Positions 8,318-19,980 of a stretch of DNA of 48,970 nucleotides are shown here, in pieces. Where the stretch lies: contig DAHXNI010000037.1 in NCBI GenBank assembly GCA_027365475.1, positions 1 to 48,970 of the forward strand, written 5' to 3'. This DNA is from Pseudomonadota bacterium (GTDB lineage Bacteria; Pseudomonadota; Gammaproteobacteria; JAKAQQ01). The first letter of the stretch is position 1; the number at the start of each line of letters is the position of its first letter. Both the position numbers and the translations under genes were made by a program. The notes below the pieces were generated by a model, which saw nothing but the letters and a program-made list of their open reading frames with translations, did not search any database and had not been told where the DNA came from.

Positions 8318-9259
8318 ATGCGGGGCGCACCCGTCTTCTTATTGATGGGGCCTACAGCCAGTGGGAAAACGGAACAGGTGCTCGAACTCGCGACGCGCTT
8401 CCCGCTTGAGGTGGTGAGTGTTGATTCATCCATGGTCTATCGGGGTCTCGATATCGGTACGGCCAAACCCACTCCAGCCGAGCGGGCACGTGTTCCCCAC
8501 CACCTGATCGATCTCCTGGATCCCTCCGAGATTTATTCGGTTGGCCGTTTTGTGGAGGATGCCAACCAAGCGATTCGCATGATCCAGGCACGCGGCCATC
8601 TTCCCTTTCTGGTGGGGGGTAGTTTTCTTTATTTCCGGGCATGGATGGCCGGGCTATCGCCCTTGCCGCCAGCCAATCCGTCTATCCGCGCAGGCATTGA
8701 GAGGCGAGGAGAACAGATGGGTTGGCCTGCGCTACATGCCGAGTTGACCCGGATCGACCCAAATGCGGCGGTCAGGATTCACCCGCACGATCGCCAGCGC
8801 GTGGGTCGAGCACTCGAGGTTTACGAAGCGACAGGTCAGACGATTTCTCACCTGTGGAAGAGTCATCGCAAGCCATCTCGAGTGCCATGCTGCCGTATGG
8901 TACTCGAAGTGACAGACCGCGCCGCACTGCGGGATCGGGTCGAACGAAGGCTGTCCAACATGTTGGAACAAGGATGGATCGAGGAAGTGCAGGCTCTTGT
9001 CAATCGGGGAGATCTTAGCGAGCGGCTACCCGCTCTCCGGTCCGTGGGCTACCCGCAGCTTTGGCGTCACCTTGTGGCAGGCGCCGGATGGGAGGAGACG
9101 CGCAGGGCCATTGTTACGGAAACACTTCAGTTGGCGAAGCGGCAAATGACCTGGATCCGGGCGACCGAGGCGGACGCCCGTTGGCCAGCCGAAAATGCAG
9201 ACTGGCGACGACATTTGGATGAGATGGTGGGTCGCTGGGCGAGAGATAATCTGTGCTAG
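8318..9259 (+). CDS. miaA: tRNA dimethylallyltransferase
   Basis: MiaA adds a dimethylallyl group from DMAPP to N6 of A37 in tRNAs reading UNN codons. The 313-residue protein starts close to its P-loop G-P-T-A-S-G-K-T (11-18), followed by S-V-D-S-S-M-V-Y with the D-S-x-Q/M-Y-type substrate motif, D-I-G-T-A-K-P, and G-G-S-F-L-Y-F near 101 (G-G-T-x-L-Y in the family). A TTG one codon before the ATG is an equally placed alternative start. The mutL-miaA-hfq order is conserved in Gammaproteobacteria. Confidence 0.96.
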   Translation: MRGAPVFLLMGPTASGKTEQVLELATRFPLEVVSVDSSMVYRGLDIGTAKPTPAERARVPHHLIDLLDPSEIYSVGRFVEDANQAIRMIQARGHLPFLVGGSFLYFRAWMAGLSPLPPANPSIRAGIERRGEQMGWPALHAELTRIDPNAAVRIHPHDRQRVGRALEVYEATGQTISHLWKSHRKPSRVPCCRMVLEVTDRAALRDRVERRLSNMLEQGWIEEVQALVNRGDLSERLPALRSVGYPQLWRHLVAGAGWEETRRAIVTETLQLAKRQMTWIRATEADARWPAENADWRRHLDEMVGRWARDNLC

Positions 9260-9262
9260 AAT
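9254..9262 (+). promoter_or_regulatory. Putative extended -10 promoter for hfq
   Basis: TGCTAGAAT: an extended -10 element (TGn plus TAGAAT) overlapping the miaA stop codon. No -35 consensus is seen 17 nt upstream, as is usual for extended -10 promoters. Distance to the hfq start is about 100 nt. The same TGnTAGAAT form occurs upstream of glk. Confidence 0.35.
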
Positions 9263-9369
9263 ACGGAAACAAATCGGAATATTGTGACCTTAGTAGGCGT
9301 GACATTCCTTGTAGCCGTTAATTGCAATGAAGTGTCGTCAGCAGTCTGCCACGCGGAGAAGATATCCCA

Positions 9370-9648
9370 ATGACAAAAGGCCAGTCCCTTCAAGAACCCT
9401 TCCTGAACGCCTTGCGTAAAACCAAGGTTCCGGTATCCATTTATCTCGTCAACGGGATCAAACTGCAAGGTCAGATTGACTCGTTTGACCAGTTTGTCAT
9501 TTTTTTACGGAATTCCGTCAGTCAGATGGTATACAAGCACGCGATTTCGACCGTAGTGCCATCTCGTCGAATCTCGCTTGACGAAGGCGATGAATATTCC
9601 GAACACGAATCCCCGGAGGAAAACGGATCTGGCACTGACGAGAACTGA
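9370..9648 (+). CDS. hfq: RNA chaperone Hfq
   Basis: Hfq is a hexameric Sm-like RNA chaperone for small RNA-mRNA pairing. The 92-residue protein carries Sm1 with L[19 protein letters not shown] and G-Q-I-x-S-F-D-Q-F near 36-42, and Sm2 with [10 protein letters not shown] near 56-65. The C-terminal tail (about 70-92) is rich in Glu, Ser and Gly. GGAGA lies 10 nt before the ATG. The 3' end overlaps the proposed hflX start. Confidence 0.98.
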   Translation: MTKGQSLQEPFLNALRKTKVPVSIYLVNGIKLQGQIDSFDQFVIFLRNSVSQMVYKHAISTVVPSRRISLDEGDEYSEHESPEENGSGTDEN

Positions 9649-10975
9649 ATCCGGCGGAGCCACATGCCCACGGGGCGCCATTCTGGTTCATCTGGAGCAA
9701 CGCCAGACCGAGTGGGATGGCCTAAGTCGGCTTGAGGAGTTGGTTGAACTGGTGCGGGCCGGCGGGTATGAGTCGAGGGGCGTGGTTTCGGGCCGAAAGC
9801 AGGTGCCTAGCCCGTCGCATTTTCTCGGTTCCGGCAAGGTCAAAGAACTCGTGGCATGTGTGCACGAAACCGGGTGCCAGACGGTTGTCGTGAACCATTC
9901 CCTCACCTCAGTGCAGGCCCGTAATCTGAATCAGGAAACAGGTGCTGCAATTCTGGACCGTACGGGACTCATCCTCGAGATTTTCTCCGAGCGTGCCAAA
10001 AGTTATGAAGGCAAACTCCAGGTGGAACTGGCACGCCTGCAGTATGCAGCAGGCCGCCTGGTGCGTGGATGGAGTCACCTTGAGCGCCAGAAAGGCGGCA
10101 TCGGCCTCAGAGGACCCGGTGAGACCCAGCTTGAAACAGATCGTCGCCTCATTGCGAAGCGGGTATCAACCCTTGAGGGACGACTCCGGAGTTTTGAAAA
10201 ACACCGGGCCATTGAACGCCGATCACGAGCGGGCGCACCGCTCGTGGCGCTGGTCGGTTACACCAATGTTGGAAAATCGACCTTATTCCGCGAATGGACC
10301 GGCGCGCCCGCTGAAGTTGCTGACCAGTTATTCGCAACCCTGGATCCCACTTGGCGTCAGCTTCGGCTGCCCTTTGGAACACAAGGGATTCTGGTCGATA
10401 CGGTGGGTTTTATCCGGGATCTGCCGCACGAACTCGTTGCCGCATTCCGCGCCACACTCTCGGAGACGCGCCTCGCCGATCTTATTCTTCACGTTGTCGA
10501 TGCCAGTGCCCCCGGTTATCGCTTGCAGATCGATGTGGTGAATCAAGTGCTTGAGGAAATCGGTGCCGGAACGGTTCCCCGCATTGAGGTCATGAACAAA
10601 ATCGATCGTCTGGGCCGCATGCCGGAACTGGAACGGAACCCGGACGGGATGCCGGAACGAGTCTGGATCTCCGCTGATCAAAGAACAGGTTTCGATCTTT
10701 TGGGCGAAGCGACACTTGCATATCTCAAGCGTTCTGCTGAGTGGGGTTCCGTCATCATCGATGACTCGGAGGGAGCGTTTCGCGCCGCCTTATACTCGCT
10801 TGGTGCTGTCCGCTCAGAGCATCGGCTTGAGACAGGCAGAACGGAGATGACACTTTGCTTGACCCCTGCTGATCGGGCACGACTCACGCATCGGTTCCAT
10901 TTTGCACCTGAGCGATGGCACTGTTGGAGATCTGCCTGTGAGGTGCCAGCGTACCAGGTGGCATCGGGTGGGTAA
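9590..10975 (+). CDS. hflX: Ribosome-associated GTPase HflX
   Basis: HflX is a GTPase that binds stalled or heat-damaged ribosomes and splits subunits. Seen: the N-terminal HflX domain opening at R-G-A-I-L-V-H-L-E; the family signature [20 protein letters not shown] near 167-186; and a G domain with G-Y-T-N-V-G-K-S-T (about 223-231), D-T-V-G-F and N-K-I-D. The start is uncertain. The ATG used here overlaps hfq by 59 nt. A CTG at 9629 lies 8 nt after GGAGGA (9615-9620) and would also keep the whole conserved region. hfq-hflX-hflK-hflC is the expected order. Confidence 0.93.
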   Translation: MNIPNTNPRRKTDLALTRTESGGATCPRGAILVHLEQRQTEWDGLSRLEELVELVRAGGYESRGVVSGRKQVPSPSHFLGSGKVKELVACVHETGCQTVVVNHSLTSVQARNLNQETGAAILDRTGLILEIFSERAKSYEGKLQVELARLQYAAGRLVRGWSHLERQKGGIGLRGPGETQLETDRRLIAKRVSTLEGRLRSFEKHRAIERRSRAGAPLVALVGYTNVGKSTLFREWTGAPAEVADQLFATLDPTWRQLRLPFGTQGILVDTVGFIRDLPHELVAAFRATLSETRLADLILHVVDASAPGYRLQIDVVNQVLEEIGAGTVPRIEVMNKIDRLGRMPELERNPDGMPERVWISADQRTGFDLLGEATLAYLKRSAEWGSVIIDDSEGAFRAALYSLGAVRSEHRLETGRTEMTLCLTPADRARLTHRFHFAPERWHCWRSACEVPAYQVASGG

Positions 10976-10977
10976 CG

Positions 10978-12059
10978 ATGTCTATTGAAGAACCGCCCAA
11001 CGATCAGGATCCGTGGGGAGATCCGCGTCATCGGTCGGAACTCGACATTTGGCTAATCCGCCTCAAAGGATTTCTCGTGAAAAGCATGAAGCGGCCGCGC
11101 AGCGGAGGTTTGCGTAGGCGACACCGCTGGCAGCAGTCGTTACCCTGGGCCATTCTTCTGATTGCTGGGGTCTGGTTGGCAACTGGGTTCGGCACGCTTG
11201 CTCCGGGGGAAGTCGCGCTTCTTTACGTTTTGGGCCAACCGATTGGACGGGCCACGAACGGAAATTTCTGGAACTGGCCGCGCCCTTTGGGTCGCACGCG
11301 CATTCTGGATTTGTCTGCTCCGCATAGCCACTTCGTGACGTTCCGGACGCTTACAGAAGAAGATCGACCCATCGCAGTCACCGTTCGTTATGTCTACAAG
11401 ATTACCCGCCCTGAGGCATATCAGCTCTTCGCCAAACATCCTGCGCTCTGGCTCAGGGGGCTCATCCTGTCTCGGTTGGGTGCCTGGGTGCGGCTTGAGC
11501 CCCACCCGATCCGATCCGCAAAAGATCCCGATCGGCCTCTCACCCAACCGCCACTGGCATTGATCCGGAAGAAGCTCAATCGGAGTCTCAGCGAAATCCA
11601 TTCGGGACTTCGCCTTGTTGAGCTTACTGCGAGTCTGGACCCGCCGAGTGAGGTTCGCAAAGCGGTGCGCACGTGGTTTGCGCTTCGCCTGAGTCAGAAA
11701 CATACGATTGCAGAGGCCAAAGAGACCTTCAAGCAATCCTATAGAGCACAAAAGCTTGCCGAGCAGAATAAACGGCTGGCCATCAAGATCCGAATTCGGC
11801 GCTGGATTGAACGGGCCCGGTTGCAGACAGCTCGTTTCCTGTCGATTCTTTCCGCATATCGGCTGCATCCGGTACTCGTGCGCCAGTGGCTGGTCAGCTC
11901 GTTTTTGCGGAGACTCAAACGAATTCCTAAGATTATGGGATCCCATGAAGCCGGTGCCTTGTTGTGGCCTCTGGGGAATGCGTCCATCCGGAAAAACAAA
12001 ACCAAGCCCCCCCCGCATCCGGGATCGGGCCATCCGGCCGTTTTGGGAGGGGTGAAGCC

Positions 12060-12063
<4 letters not shown>
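10978..12063 (+). CDS. hflK: HflK-like SPFH membrane protein (diverged)
   Basis: HflK with HflC forms a membrane complex around the FtsH protease. The 361-residue protein keeps the N-terminal D-P-W-G motif of HflK, has one transmembrane helix at about 52-69 and a periplasmic SPFH-like domain with G-E-V-A-L-L-Y-V-L-G at the position where HflK usually has E-R-A-V-V-L-R-F-G. The C-terminal coiled-coil part is poorly conserved and ends in a basic, Pro-rich tail. Assignment rests on the D-P-W-G motif, topology and position. The stop overlaps the hflC start as ATGA. Confidence 0.8.
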
Positions 12064-14340
<2,277 letters not shown>

Positions 14341-14363
14341 TCCCATGTCCGGATTTCAAATAG

Positions 14364-14401
14364 ACACGGTGGGTTGTTTGACCCGGCCAGCCGGTCCGTG
14401 T
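14364..14401 (+). repeat. Inverted repeat between purA and the tRNA
   Basis: Outer arms ACACGG (14364-14369) and CCGTGT (14396-14401) enclose smaller dyads (GGGT/ACCC and CCGG/CCGG). No T run follows. It could end purA transcription imperfectly or be the terminal structure of the opposing tRNA transcript; both are inference. Confidence 0.3.
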
Positions 14402-14434
14402 ATCCGGATGCGTATCCGCAATGCGAGGCGAATC

Positions 14435-14519
14435 TGGTGCCGGGGAGAGGACTCGAACCTCCACGGATTGCTCCACTGGTACCTGAAACCAGCGCGTCTA
14501 CCAATTCCGCCACCTCGGC
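14435..14519 (-). tRNA. tRNA-Leu (anticodon CAG)
   Basis: An 85-nt minus-strand tRNA with encoded CCA (14435-14437). Seen: a D-arm with the class II G-G-A-A-T-T-G-G-T-A-G-A core, anticodon stem CTGGT/ACCAG with loop TTCAGGT (CAG), a long variable arm with a GGA/TCC stem, T-loop TTCGAGT and acceptor stem GCCGAGG/CCCCGGC. Pair 5-68 of the acceptor is an A-C mismatch; all others are Watson-Crick. It is antisense to the flanking purA and rnr genes. Confidence 0.95.
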
Positions 14520-14595
14520 CCGCAGGCACTATAGCCGAGATTCGGTTCCAGGGTCAATGGCGATTTGACCCTTGTGGTGATCCAGCGGAGCAAAT

Positions 14596-16767
14596 ATGAA
14601 ATCCAGCCTGCCCCGATGGCCGGAAGAAGATACGGTTTTTGAACGCGAACGCGAGCGGTACGCGAATCCACTTCCGAGCCGCCTGTTCTTGTCTCGTTGG
14701 TTCGAAGCACTTGGACGCCCGATCGATTTTGATGCACTCATCGAAGCGTTTCAACTGGGCGAGCCGGTACTCAAGCAGGGGCTTGAGCGCCGTCTCAAGG
14801 CGATGCGCCTCGATGGCGAACTCGTTCAAAACCGCCGCGAGCAATGGTGCTTGGTGCGTATCCTTCCGATTATGACAGGCCTCGTTCGGGCTGAACGCGA
14901 TGGATTCGGCTACCTTGAACCGGCTCAGGGCGGCGCACGCATCCTGATACCACCGGCTGAGATGACGACACTCATGGATGGTGACAGGGTCATGGCCCGA
15001 ATCGGTGACGGGCCGCAGGGTGCTCCCGTTGGCCGAATCATCGAGATCATCGAGCGGGCTCATGCGACGGTGACCGGCCGTTACTTCGTACAGAGCGGGG
15101 TGGGCTTTGTGACCCCGTATCACCCGCGACTTTTTACCGATTTTGTGGTGAGTCGAGAGGGAACACAGCGTGTCCATCCCGGAGATTTCGTTAAGGTTGA
15201 GATACTCGAGTATCCCAAGCGGGGAGCAGCTGCGGTCGTCCGGATTGTCGAGGTCATGGGCTCCGCGCCCATCCCGAGCCTCGGATCTGAGCTTGCACTC
15301 ACCAGTTTCGCATTGCCAGTGGTCTGGCCCGAGGACGTCTTGCGCGAGATTGGGCATTTTGAGGCTCCCGCTCCGCCCTATGACCCCGACCGACGGGATC
15401 TGCGCCGCATTCCCCTGGTTACAATCGACGGCGAGGATGCCCATGATTTCGACGATGCCGTGTTTGCGGAACAAACAAAGCGTGGTTTCCACCTGATTGT
15501 GGCAATTGCGGATGTATCGGCATACGTTCGGTCTGGCACTGCGCTTGACCGGGAAGCGCAGCGGCGCGGAACGTCCGCATATTTTCCGGATCGGGTTATC
15601 CCGATGCTGCCCGAACGCTTGTCCAATGACCTCTGTTCTTTGAAACCTAGCGAAGACCGGTTCGCGTATGTGGCAGATCTTGAGTTGGATGCACACGGGA
15701 AGCCGCGGCACTCTGCGTTCTATCCAGCTGTGATCCACTCGCATGCCCGGCTGGTTTATGAAGAAGTTGCAGAGGCTTTGGAGAAACGGAAGCCCGAGGC
15801 TCGGCGTCGGCTCCACTCAGTGCTCGAACCCCTTGAGGCGCTCTATGCACTCTACCGGGTACTCCGTGTAGCCCGTGAAAAGCGCGGGGCCATCGATTTC
15901 GAGACCCGGGAACCACGGATCGTCTTCGGATCGGATGGCGAGCTCAAGGGAATCCGGATCCGTGAGCGAACCGATGCCCACCGGCTCATCGAAGAATGCA
16001 TGATTCTCGCAAACTCCGAGGTCGCAAGATGGCTTGAACACAAAAAGATCCCTACACTTTATCGTGTCCATCCCCCACCCCAGGCCGAGCGGATCACGGA
16101 TCTCCGGGAGGTGCTCGGGAACTGGGGAATCACGCTCTCCGGTGGTGCCGAACCCAAACCTGCCGATTTTGCCCGTCTCATCCACCATCTCGGCAACCGC
16201 CCGGAGCGTCGCGTGGTCGAAATGCTGCTTTTACGTTCACTTTCACGAGCCAGCTATGAACCCGAGCCAGGTGGCCATTTCGGACTTGCCCTCCAGCATT
16301 ACTGTCACTTCACCTCTCCGATCCGACGCTATCCGGATCTCCTCGTCCACCGGGGACTTGCGGGTCGCATGGTGCAGGACGATTCTTCGATGCCTGAGTC
16401 GGCTCTCGCTGTGCACTGCTCCTATACGGAACGACGGGCAGATGAAGCGGCACGTACGGCACTGGAATGGTGCCAGCTCGGGTATCTGGTGAACCGAATT
16501 GGAGAGGAATTCGAGGGTATCGTGACGGGCGTGACTGGATTCGGGTTGTTCGTTGAACTGGATGTCGTTCTCGTATCCGGTTTGATCCACGTGTCTAATC
16601 TGCCAGATGATTACTACCATCACGATCCGAGGCAGGCTGCTCTGGTCGGGGAGCATTCCGGTTTGAAGTTCATGCTCGGAGATCGGGTTCTGGTGCAGGT
16701 GATGAAAGTCGATCTTGAGCAAGGCAAGCTGGATCTTGGCCTGAAGCATCAGCGCAAGCGGCATTGA
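14596..16767 (+). CDS. rnr: Ribonuclease R
   Basis: A 3'-5' processive exoribonuclease that degrades structured RNA. The 723-residue protein has an N-terminal winged-helix region (about 25-95), cold-shock domains (about 95-255), the RNB catalytic domain with I-D-G-E-D-A-H-D-F-D-D-A near 277, and a C-terminal S1 domain (about 635-720) with G-x-V-T-G-V-T-G-F-G-L-F-V. It is somewhat shorter than E. coli RNase R (813) because it lacks a long basic tail. Its stop overlaps the TTG start of rlmB. Confidence 0.95.
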   Translation: MKSSLPRWPEEDTVFERERERYANPLPSRLFLSRWFEALGRPIDFDALIEAFQLGEPVLKQGLERRLKAMRLDGELVQNRREQWCLVRILPIMTGLVRAERDGFGYLEPAQGGARILIPPAEMTTLMDGDRVMARIGDGPQGAPVGRIIEIIERAHATVTGRYFVQSGVGFVTPYHPRLFTDFVVSREGTQRVHPGDFVKVEILEYPKRGAAAVVRIVEVMGSAPIPSLGSELALTSFALPVVWPEDVLREIGHFEAPAPPYDPDRRDLRRIPLVTIDGEDAHDFDDAVFAEQTKRGFHLIVAIADVSAYVRSGTALDREAQRRGTSAYFPDRVIPMLPERLSNDLCSLKPSEDRFAYVADLELDAHGKPRHSAFYPAVIHSHARLVYEEVAEALEKRKPEARRRLHSVLEPLEALYALYRVLRVAREKRGAIDFETREPRIVFGSDGELKGIRIRERTDAHRLIEECMILANSEVARWLEHKKIPTLYRVHPPPQAERITDLREVLGNWGITLSGGAEPKPADFARLIHHLGNRPERRVVEMLLLRSLSRASYEPEPGGHFGLALQHYCHFTSPIRRYPDLLVHRGLAGRMVQDDSSMPESALAVHCSYTERRADEAARTALEWCQLGYLVNRIGEEFEGIVTGVTGFGLFVELDVVLVSGLIHVSNLPDDYYHHDPRQAALVGEHSGLKFMLGDRVLVQVMKVDLEQGKLDLGLKHQRKRH

Positions 16768-17537
16768 AGACTGAACGCATCTACGGCATGCATGCACTTG
16801 ATGCAGCCCTCACTGCGCGGCGAGTGTGTTTCCGCCTCTATCTTCTGGAAGGGCGGCGCAGCTCCCGCCTGGAGGTACTGCGTAGGAGGTTTGAAGCCAT
16901 GGATGTCCCTGTTTTCGAAGTGAGCCGACAGACGCTCGACCGCATGTCCGGGGGGGGGATCCATCAGGGTGTTCTGGCCGAAGTGGAGGCGGTTTCGCGA
17001 GGGGAGAGCGTGAGTCTGGAAAGTTGCCTCGCAAAGGCCAGTGGGACCGCTGTCATCCTGGTTCTGGATGGCATACAGGATCCGCGCAATCTGGGTGCCT
17101 GTCTCCGTTCGGCTTCAGCGTTTGGCGTTTCATGCGTCGTGGTTCCAAGGCATGGTGCTGCACCCCTGAATGCGCTTGCGGTCAAGGCCGCATCAGGCGG
17201 TGTAGAGCAGGTGACCGCCCTCGCCGTTCCCAATCTGGCTCGTGCTCTCCGCGAGATTCAGGAGGCAGGGTTCTGGCTCATCGGCCTTGATCCGCATGCT
17301 TCGCGATCCATCGAGCAGGGATCTTTTACGGATCGGACGGCGCTCGTGCTCGGCGGGGAGGCGGCGGGACTCAAACGTCTCACGCGCGAAGCCTGTCAGG
17401 ACCTAGTCCGCATTCCGATGCGAGGGGATGCCGAGAGCCTCAATGTCTCCGTGGCAGCTGGAATTGCACTTTATGTGCTGACGGAGCAGCGGAATAGGCC
17501 AACGGTTGCCTCTGGACACGGAAACCGATTAAAATAG
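16764..17537 (+). CDS. rlmB: 23S rRNA (guanosine-2'-O)-methyltransferase RlmB
   Basis: RlmB methylates the 2'-O of G2251 in 23S rRNA. The 257-residue SpoU-family protein has the N-terminal substrate-binding domain opening R-I-Y-G-M-H-A-L (I-Y-G-x-H-A-V in E. coli), then the SPOUT knot with D-x-x-Q-D-P-R-N-L-G near 98, [10 protein letters not shown] near 194 and the end motif R-I-P-M-x-G-x-x-E-S-L-N-V-S. TTG is chosen because the first ATG (16788) would remove the I-Y-G motif and because TTGA overlaps the rnr stop, a coupling geometry. Confidence 0.94.
   Translation: MKTERIYGMHALDAALTARRVCFRLYLLEGRRSSRLEVLRRRFEAMDVPVFEVSRQTLDRMSGGGIHQGVLAEVEAVSRGESVSLESCLAKASGTAVILVLDGIQDPRNLGACLRSASAFGVSCVVVPRHGAAPLNALAVKAASGGVEQVTALAVPNLARALREIQEAGFWLIGLDPHASRSIEQGSFTDRTALVLGGEAAGLKRLTREACQDLVRIPMRGDAESLNVSVAAGIALYVLTEQRNRPTVASGHGNRLK
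17506..17535 (+). promoter_or_regulatory. Putative sigma-70 promoter for the rpsF operon
   Basis: TTGCCT (17506-17511), an 18-nt spacer, TAAAAT (17530-17535), overlapping the end of rlmB. The predicted leader to rpsF is about 80 nt, long enough for S6:S18-type feedback control, but no specific fold was established. Confidence 0.5.
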
Positions 17538-17622
17538 TCGGTATGTTGGGGTGTTCCCCGACTGCAAACTCACTCCTTGCTCCCTGACCATCCATGGGAG
17601 CCCATCAGACCACGGGGAGATC

Positions 17623-18150
17623 ATGACCGAATTACGTCATTACGAAGTCGTTTTCCTGGTTCATCCGGATCAGAGCGAGCAGGTTGCCGGCATGTTGCAA
17701 CGCTACCAAACGCTCGTCGAGAATGGGGGTGGCCGGGTACATCGTGTCGAAGACTGGGGGCGGCGCCAGCTGGCCTATACCATTCACAAACTTCACAAGG
17801 CCCATTATGCACTTATGAACATCGAGTGCGATGGTCCCACGCTGGCTGCCTTTCAGGAAGCATTCCGTTTCAATGATGTGGTGCTTCGGCATCTGATCAT
17901 CCGCCGCGAGGAGGCGCTCGTGGAACCGACCACACTCCTCAAGGATCGCGAAGAGAAGGATGCCCGTGAGCGTGAACAGCTTGAGCAGGAGAACCTGGCT
18001 CGTCGCGTAGCGGCTGAGGCACCGGACGGAGAGGCGGGTGCGGAGGGTGATGACCTCCCTACTGAACTCGGAATCGATGAGGAGTCGGATGATGAAACAG
18101 GTGATGAGGCTGATTCCGACCTGAACGCATTCCCAGAAACCCAGCATTGA
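17623..18150 (+). CDS. rpsF: 30S ribosomal protein S6 with long acidic tail
   Basis: S6 binds S18 on the platform of the 30S subunit. The core (about 1-100) has the family start [18 protein letters not shown] near 46 and F-R-F-N-D-x-V-L-R-H. The 175-residue length is well above the usual ~100-135; residues about 105-175 form a Glu/Asp-rich tail with [13 protein letters not shown] is preceded by GGGGAG. A GTG-type extension further upstream would be outside the family's start. Confidence 0.96.
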   Translation: MTELRHYEVVFLVHPDQSEQVAGMLQRYQTLVENGGGRVHRVEDWGRRQLAYTIHKLHKAHYALMNIECDGPTLAAFQEAFRFNDVVLRHLIIRREEALVEPTTLLKDREEKDAREREQLEQENLARRVAAEAPDGEAGAEGDDLPTELGIDEESDDETGDEADSDLNAFPETQH

Positions 18151-18165
18151 AAGGAGCACTGACCC

Positions 18166-18387
18166 ATGCCACAGTTTTATCGCCGCCGCCGCTTCACACG
18201 ACCGACCCTGGAACATCCGGAAATCGATTTCAAGGATCTGTCGGCCTTGCGCAACTACATCACCGAGACCGGGAAAGTCATTCCCAGTCGGCTCACCGGC
18301 TCGACCAGCAAATTCCAACGGGATCTCACACTCGCGATCAAACGGGCCCGTTTTCTTGCGCTTTTACCCTATACTGACCGTCATTGA
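18166..18387 (+). CDS. rpsR: 30S ribosomal protein S18
   Basis: The 73-residue product has R-R-R-R near the N-terminus, D-F-K-D near 21-24, [18 protein letters not shown] and the end [21 protein letters not shown] lies just upstream. rpsF-rpsR-DUF2232-rplI is the typical operon order. Confidence 0.98.
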   Translation: MPQFYRRRRFTRPTLEHPEIDFKDLSALRNYITETGKVIPSRLTGSTSKFQRDLTLAIKRARFLALLPYTDRH

Positions 18388-18466
18388 AGTGGCGGGCAGG
18401 GTGATCTGTGGCTCCGGATCAAGGCTTGGAGTGTCTTGCCATGTTTGAGTCGGGAGCGGGTATCGG

Positions 18467-19432
18467 ATGAGGCGTTTTTGGGATTGGATTTCTGGGCGCG
18501 AACTGGCGTCCGCCTTCCTCGCACTGATCCTCGCCCTGACTGGAATTGCGCTGCCCTTGAGTGGTACGGTTCTTGCACTCGTGACTTTGAGGCGGGGTGC
18601 CCGTGCAGGATTTCTGGCCGCGCTTTATGCGACCGGGGTCTGGATCGGGCTCATCGCGCTTCAGTGGGCGCTCAGCCAACAAATGGCACACGCACCCAAG
18701 TTGGCGGTGGGTTCAGCTTTGCTCGCAGGGCTCGAGTTTGCCGGTTTTTGGTTTTTTATGGTGATTCTCGGGGTTTTGATCAGGCGAGGAGGATCTCTTG
18801 CACTCGCAGTTCAGGTGGCCAGTCTCGTTGCACTCTTGGGTGTGATCGCTTTTACACTCGCTATCCATCACCCGAAAACATACTGGCAGGCCCGTCTGAA
18901 CCACTCGTTGGGCCGCTATCTCGCCCATGAACCCGGTTATCAGACACTGCTCCATTCCGTGATTGCGCACGCGCCTTGGATCATCGGCACCCTGATTGCT
19001 TTTGCCCTGTTCGTGTTCACGCTGGCGCTCTTTTTGGCCCGCTGGATCCAATCCCGTCTGGATCGGCCTGGGGCGTTTGGGCTTGAGTTCAGGCACTTTC
19101 GCGCAGGCTATTTCGCATCCCTGGTTTTTCTGGTGGTGATCGTGTTGGGCATGCTCACGCATGCAACCGTATTTGACAATCTGTCCTTTGTTCTCGCGAT
19201 CATGTTTATTTATCAAGGACTTGCGGTTCTGCAGCGTGGCGCTGACCGCTATCCGCCCGTGCGTGCGCTGCGCGCAGTCGTATACCTGCTTCTTGTGTTG
19301 AGTTTTTTAGGATCTCTGGTTGGTCCCGCGTTGTCTCTCATCGTCACACTGGGTGCTCTGCTCTGGCCGCTGCTTACGGTGGTTGGATTCGTGGACAACT
19401 TTGTGAAAGCGCGAACCGGTGCGGTAACATGA
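18467..19432 (+). CDS. DUF2232 integral membrane protein
   Basis: A 321-residue protein with about eight hydrophobic helices spread along the whole length. Its position between rpsR and rplI, its size and its topology match the DUF2232/YybS-like family regularly found inside this ribosomal operon. The function is not known. ATG follows GGGAG. No catalytic motif is visible. Confidence 0.85.
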   Translation: MRRFWDWISGRELASAFLALILALTGIALPLSGTVLALVTLRRGARAGFLAALYATGVWIGLIALQWALSQQMAHAPKLAVGSALLAGLEFAGFWFFMVILGVLIRRGGSLALAVQVASLVALLGVIAFTLAIHHPKTYWQARLNHSLGRYLAHEPGYQTLLHSVIAHAPWIIGTLIAFALFVFTLALFLARWIQSRLDRPGAFGLEFRHFRAGYFASLVFLVVIVLGMLTHATVFDNLSFVLAIMFIYQGLAVLQRGADRYPPVRALRAVVYLLLVLSFLGSLVGPALSLIVTLGALLWPLLTVVGFVDNFVKARTGAVT

Positions 19433-19516
19433 TGAGAGGGGGCCTCTTGGCTGGTCTGGCTTCGATCCGGTTACCGGAGCAATCGATTTATGGCGCTTTA
19501 TCGCGAGGACATATCC

Positions 19517-19969
19517 ATGCAAGTCATTTTGCTTGAAAAAGTTGAAAACCTGGGGGACATTGGTACAGAAGTCGATGTACGGGCGGGTTATGCGAGAAAC
19601 TACCTGATTCCCAAGCATAAGGCGCTTCCGCTCACGCCCGAGAACATGCAGAAGATTGTGGAGCGTCGGGCGGAACTTGAAGCTGAGGCCGGACGCGTCT
19701 TGGCCAGCGCAATGGCCTACAAGGAGAAACTTGAAGGTCAGACCTTGATACTGCCTGCCAAAGCTGGTCCCGAAGGGCGTCTTTTTGGATCCATCGGGCC
19801 GCAGGATATCGTTGATCGGATTGAGGAAGTCCTGGGCATCACGCTCGAAAGGCGGCACATTCGGCTCGCTGAGGGTCCGATTCGTGGGCTCGGTGATGAA
19901 GAAGTCACGATCCATCTGCACACGGACGTCGAGGTCAAAGTCGTGGTTCGGGTTGTGGCGGAAGACTGA
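19517..19969 (+). CDS. rplI: 50S ribosomal protein L9
   Basis: The 150-residue product has the L9 N-domain signature M-Q-V-I-L-L-E-K-V-E-N-L-G near 1-13 and V-R-A-G-Y-A-R-N-Y-L-I-P near 23-34, a long central helix (about 40-75), and a C-domain with L-F-G-S-I near 84. The internal ATG is chosen over an upstream in-frame ATG (19490) because the family begins M-Q-V-I-L and GAGGA lies upstream. Confidence 0.97.
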   Translation: MQVILLEKVENLGDIGTEVDVRAGYARNYLIPKHKALPLTPENMQKIVERRAELEAEAGRVLASAMAYKEKLEGQTLILPAKAGPEGRLFGSIGPQDIVDRIEEVLGITLERRHIRLAEGPIRGLGDEEVTIHLHTDVEVKVVVRVVAED

Positions 19970-19980
19970 AGGCACATGGC

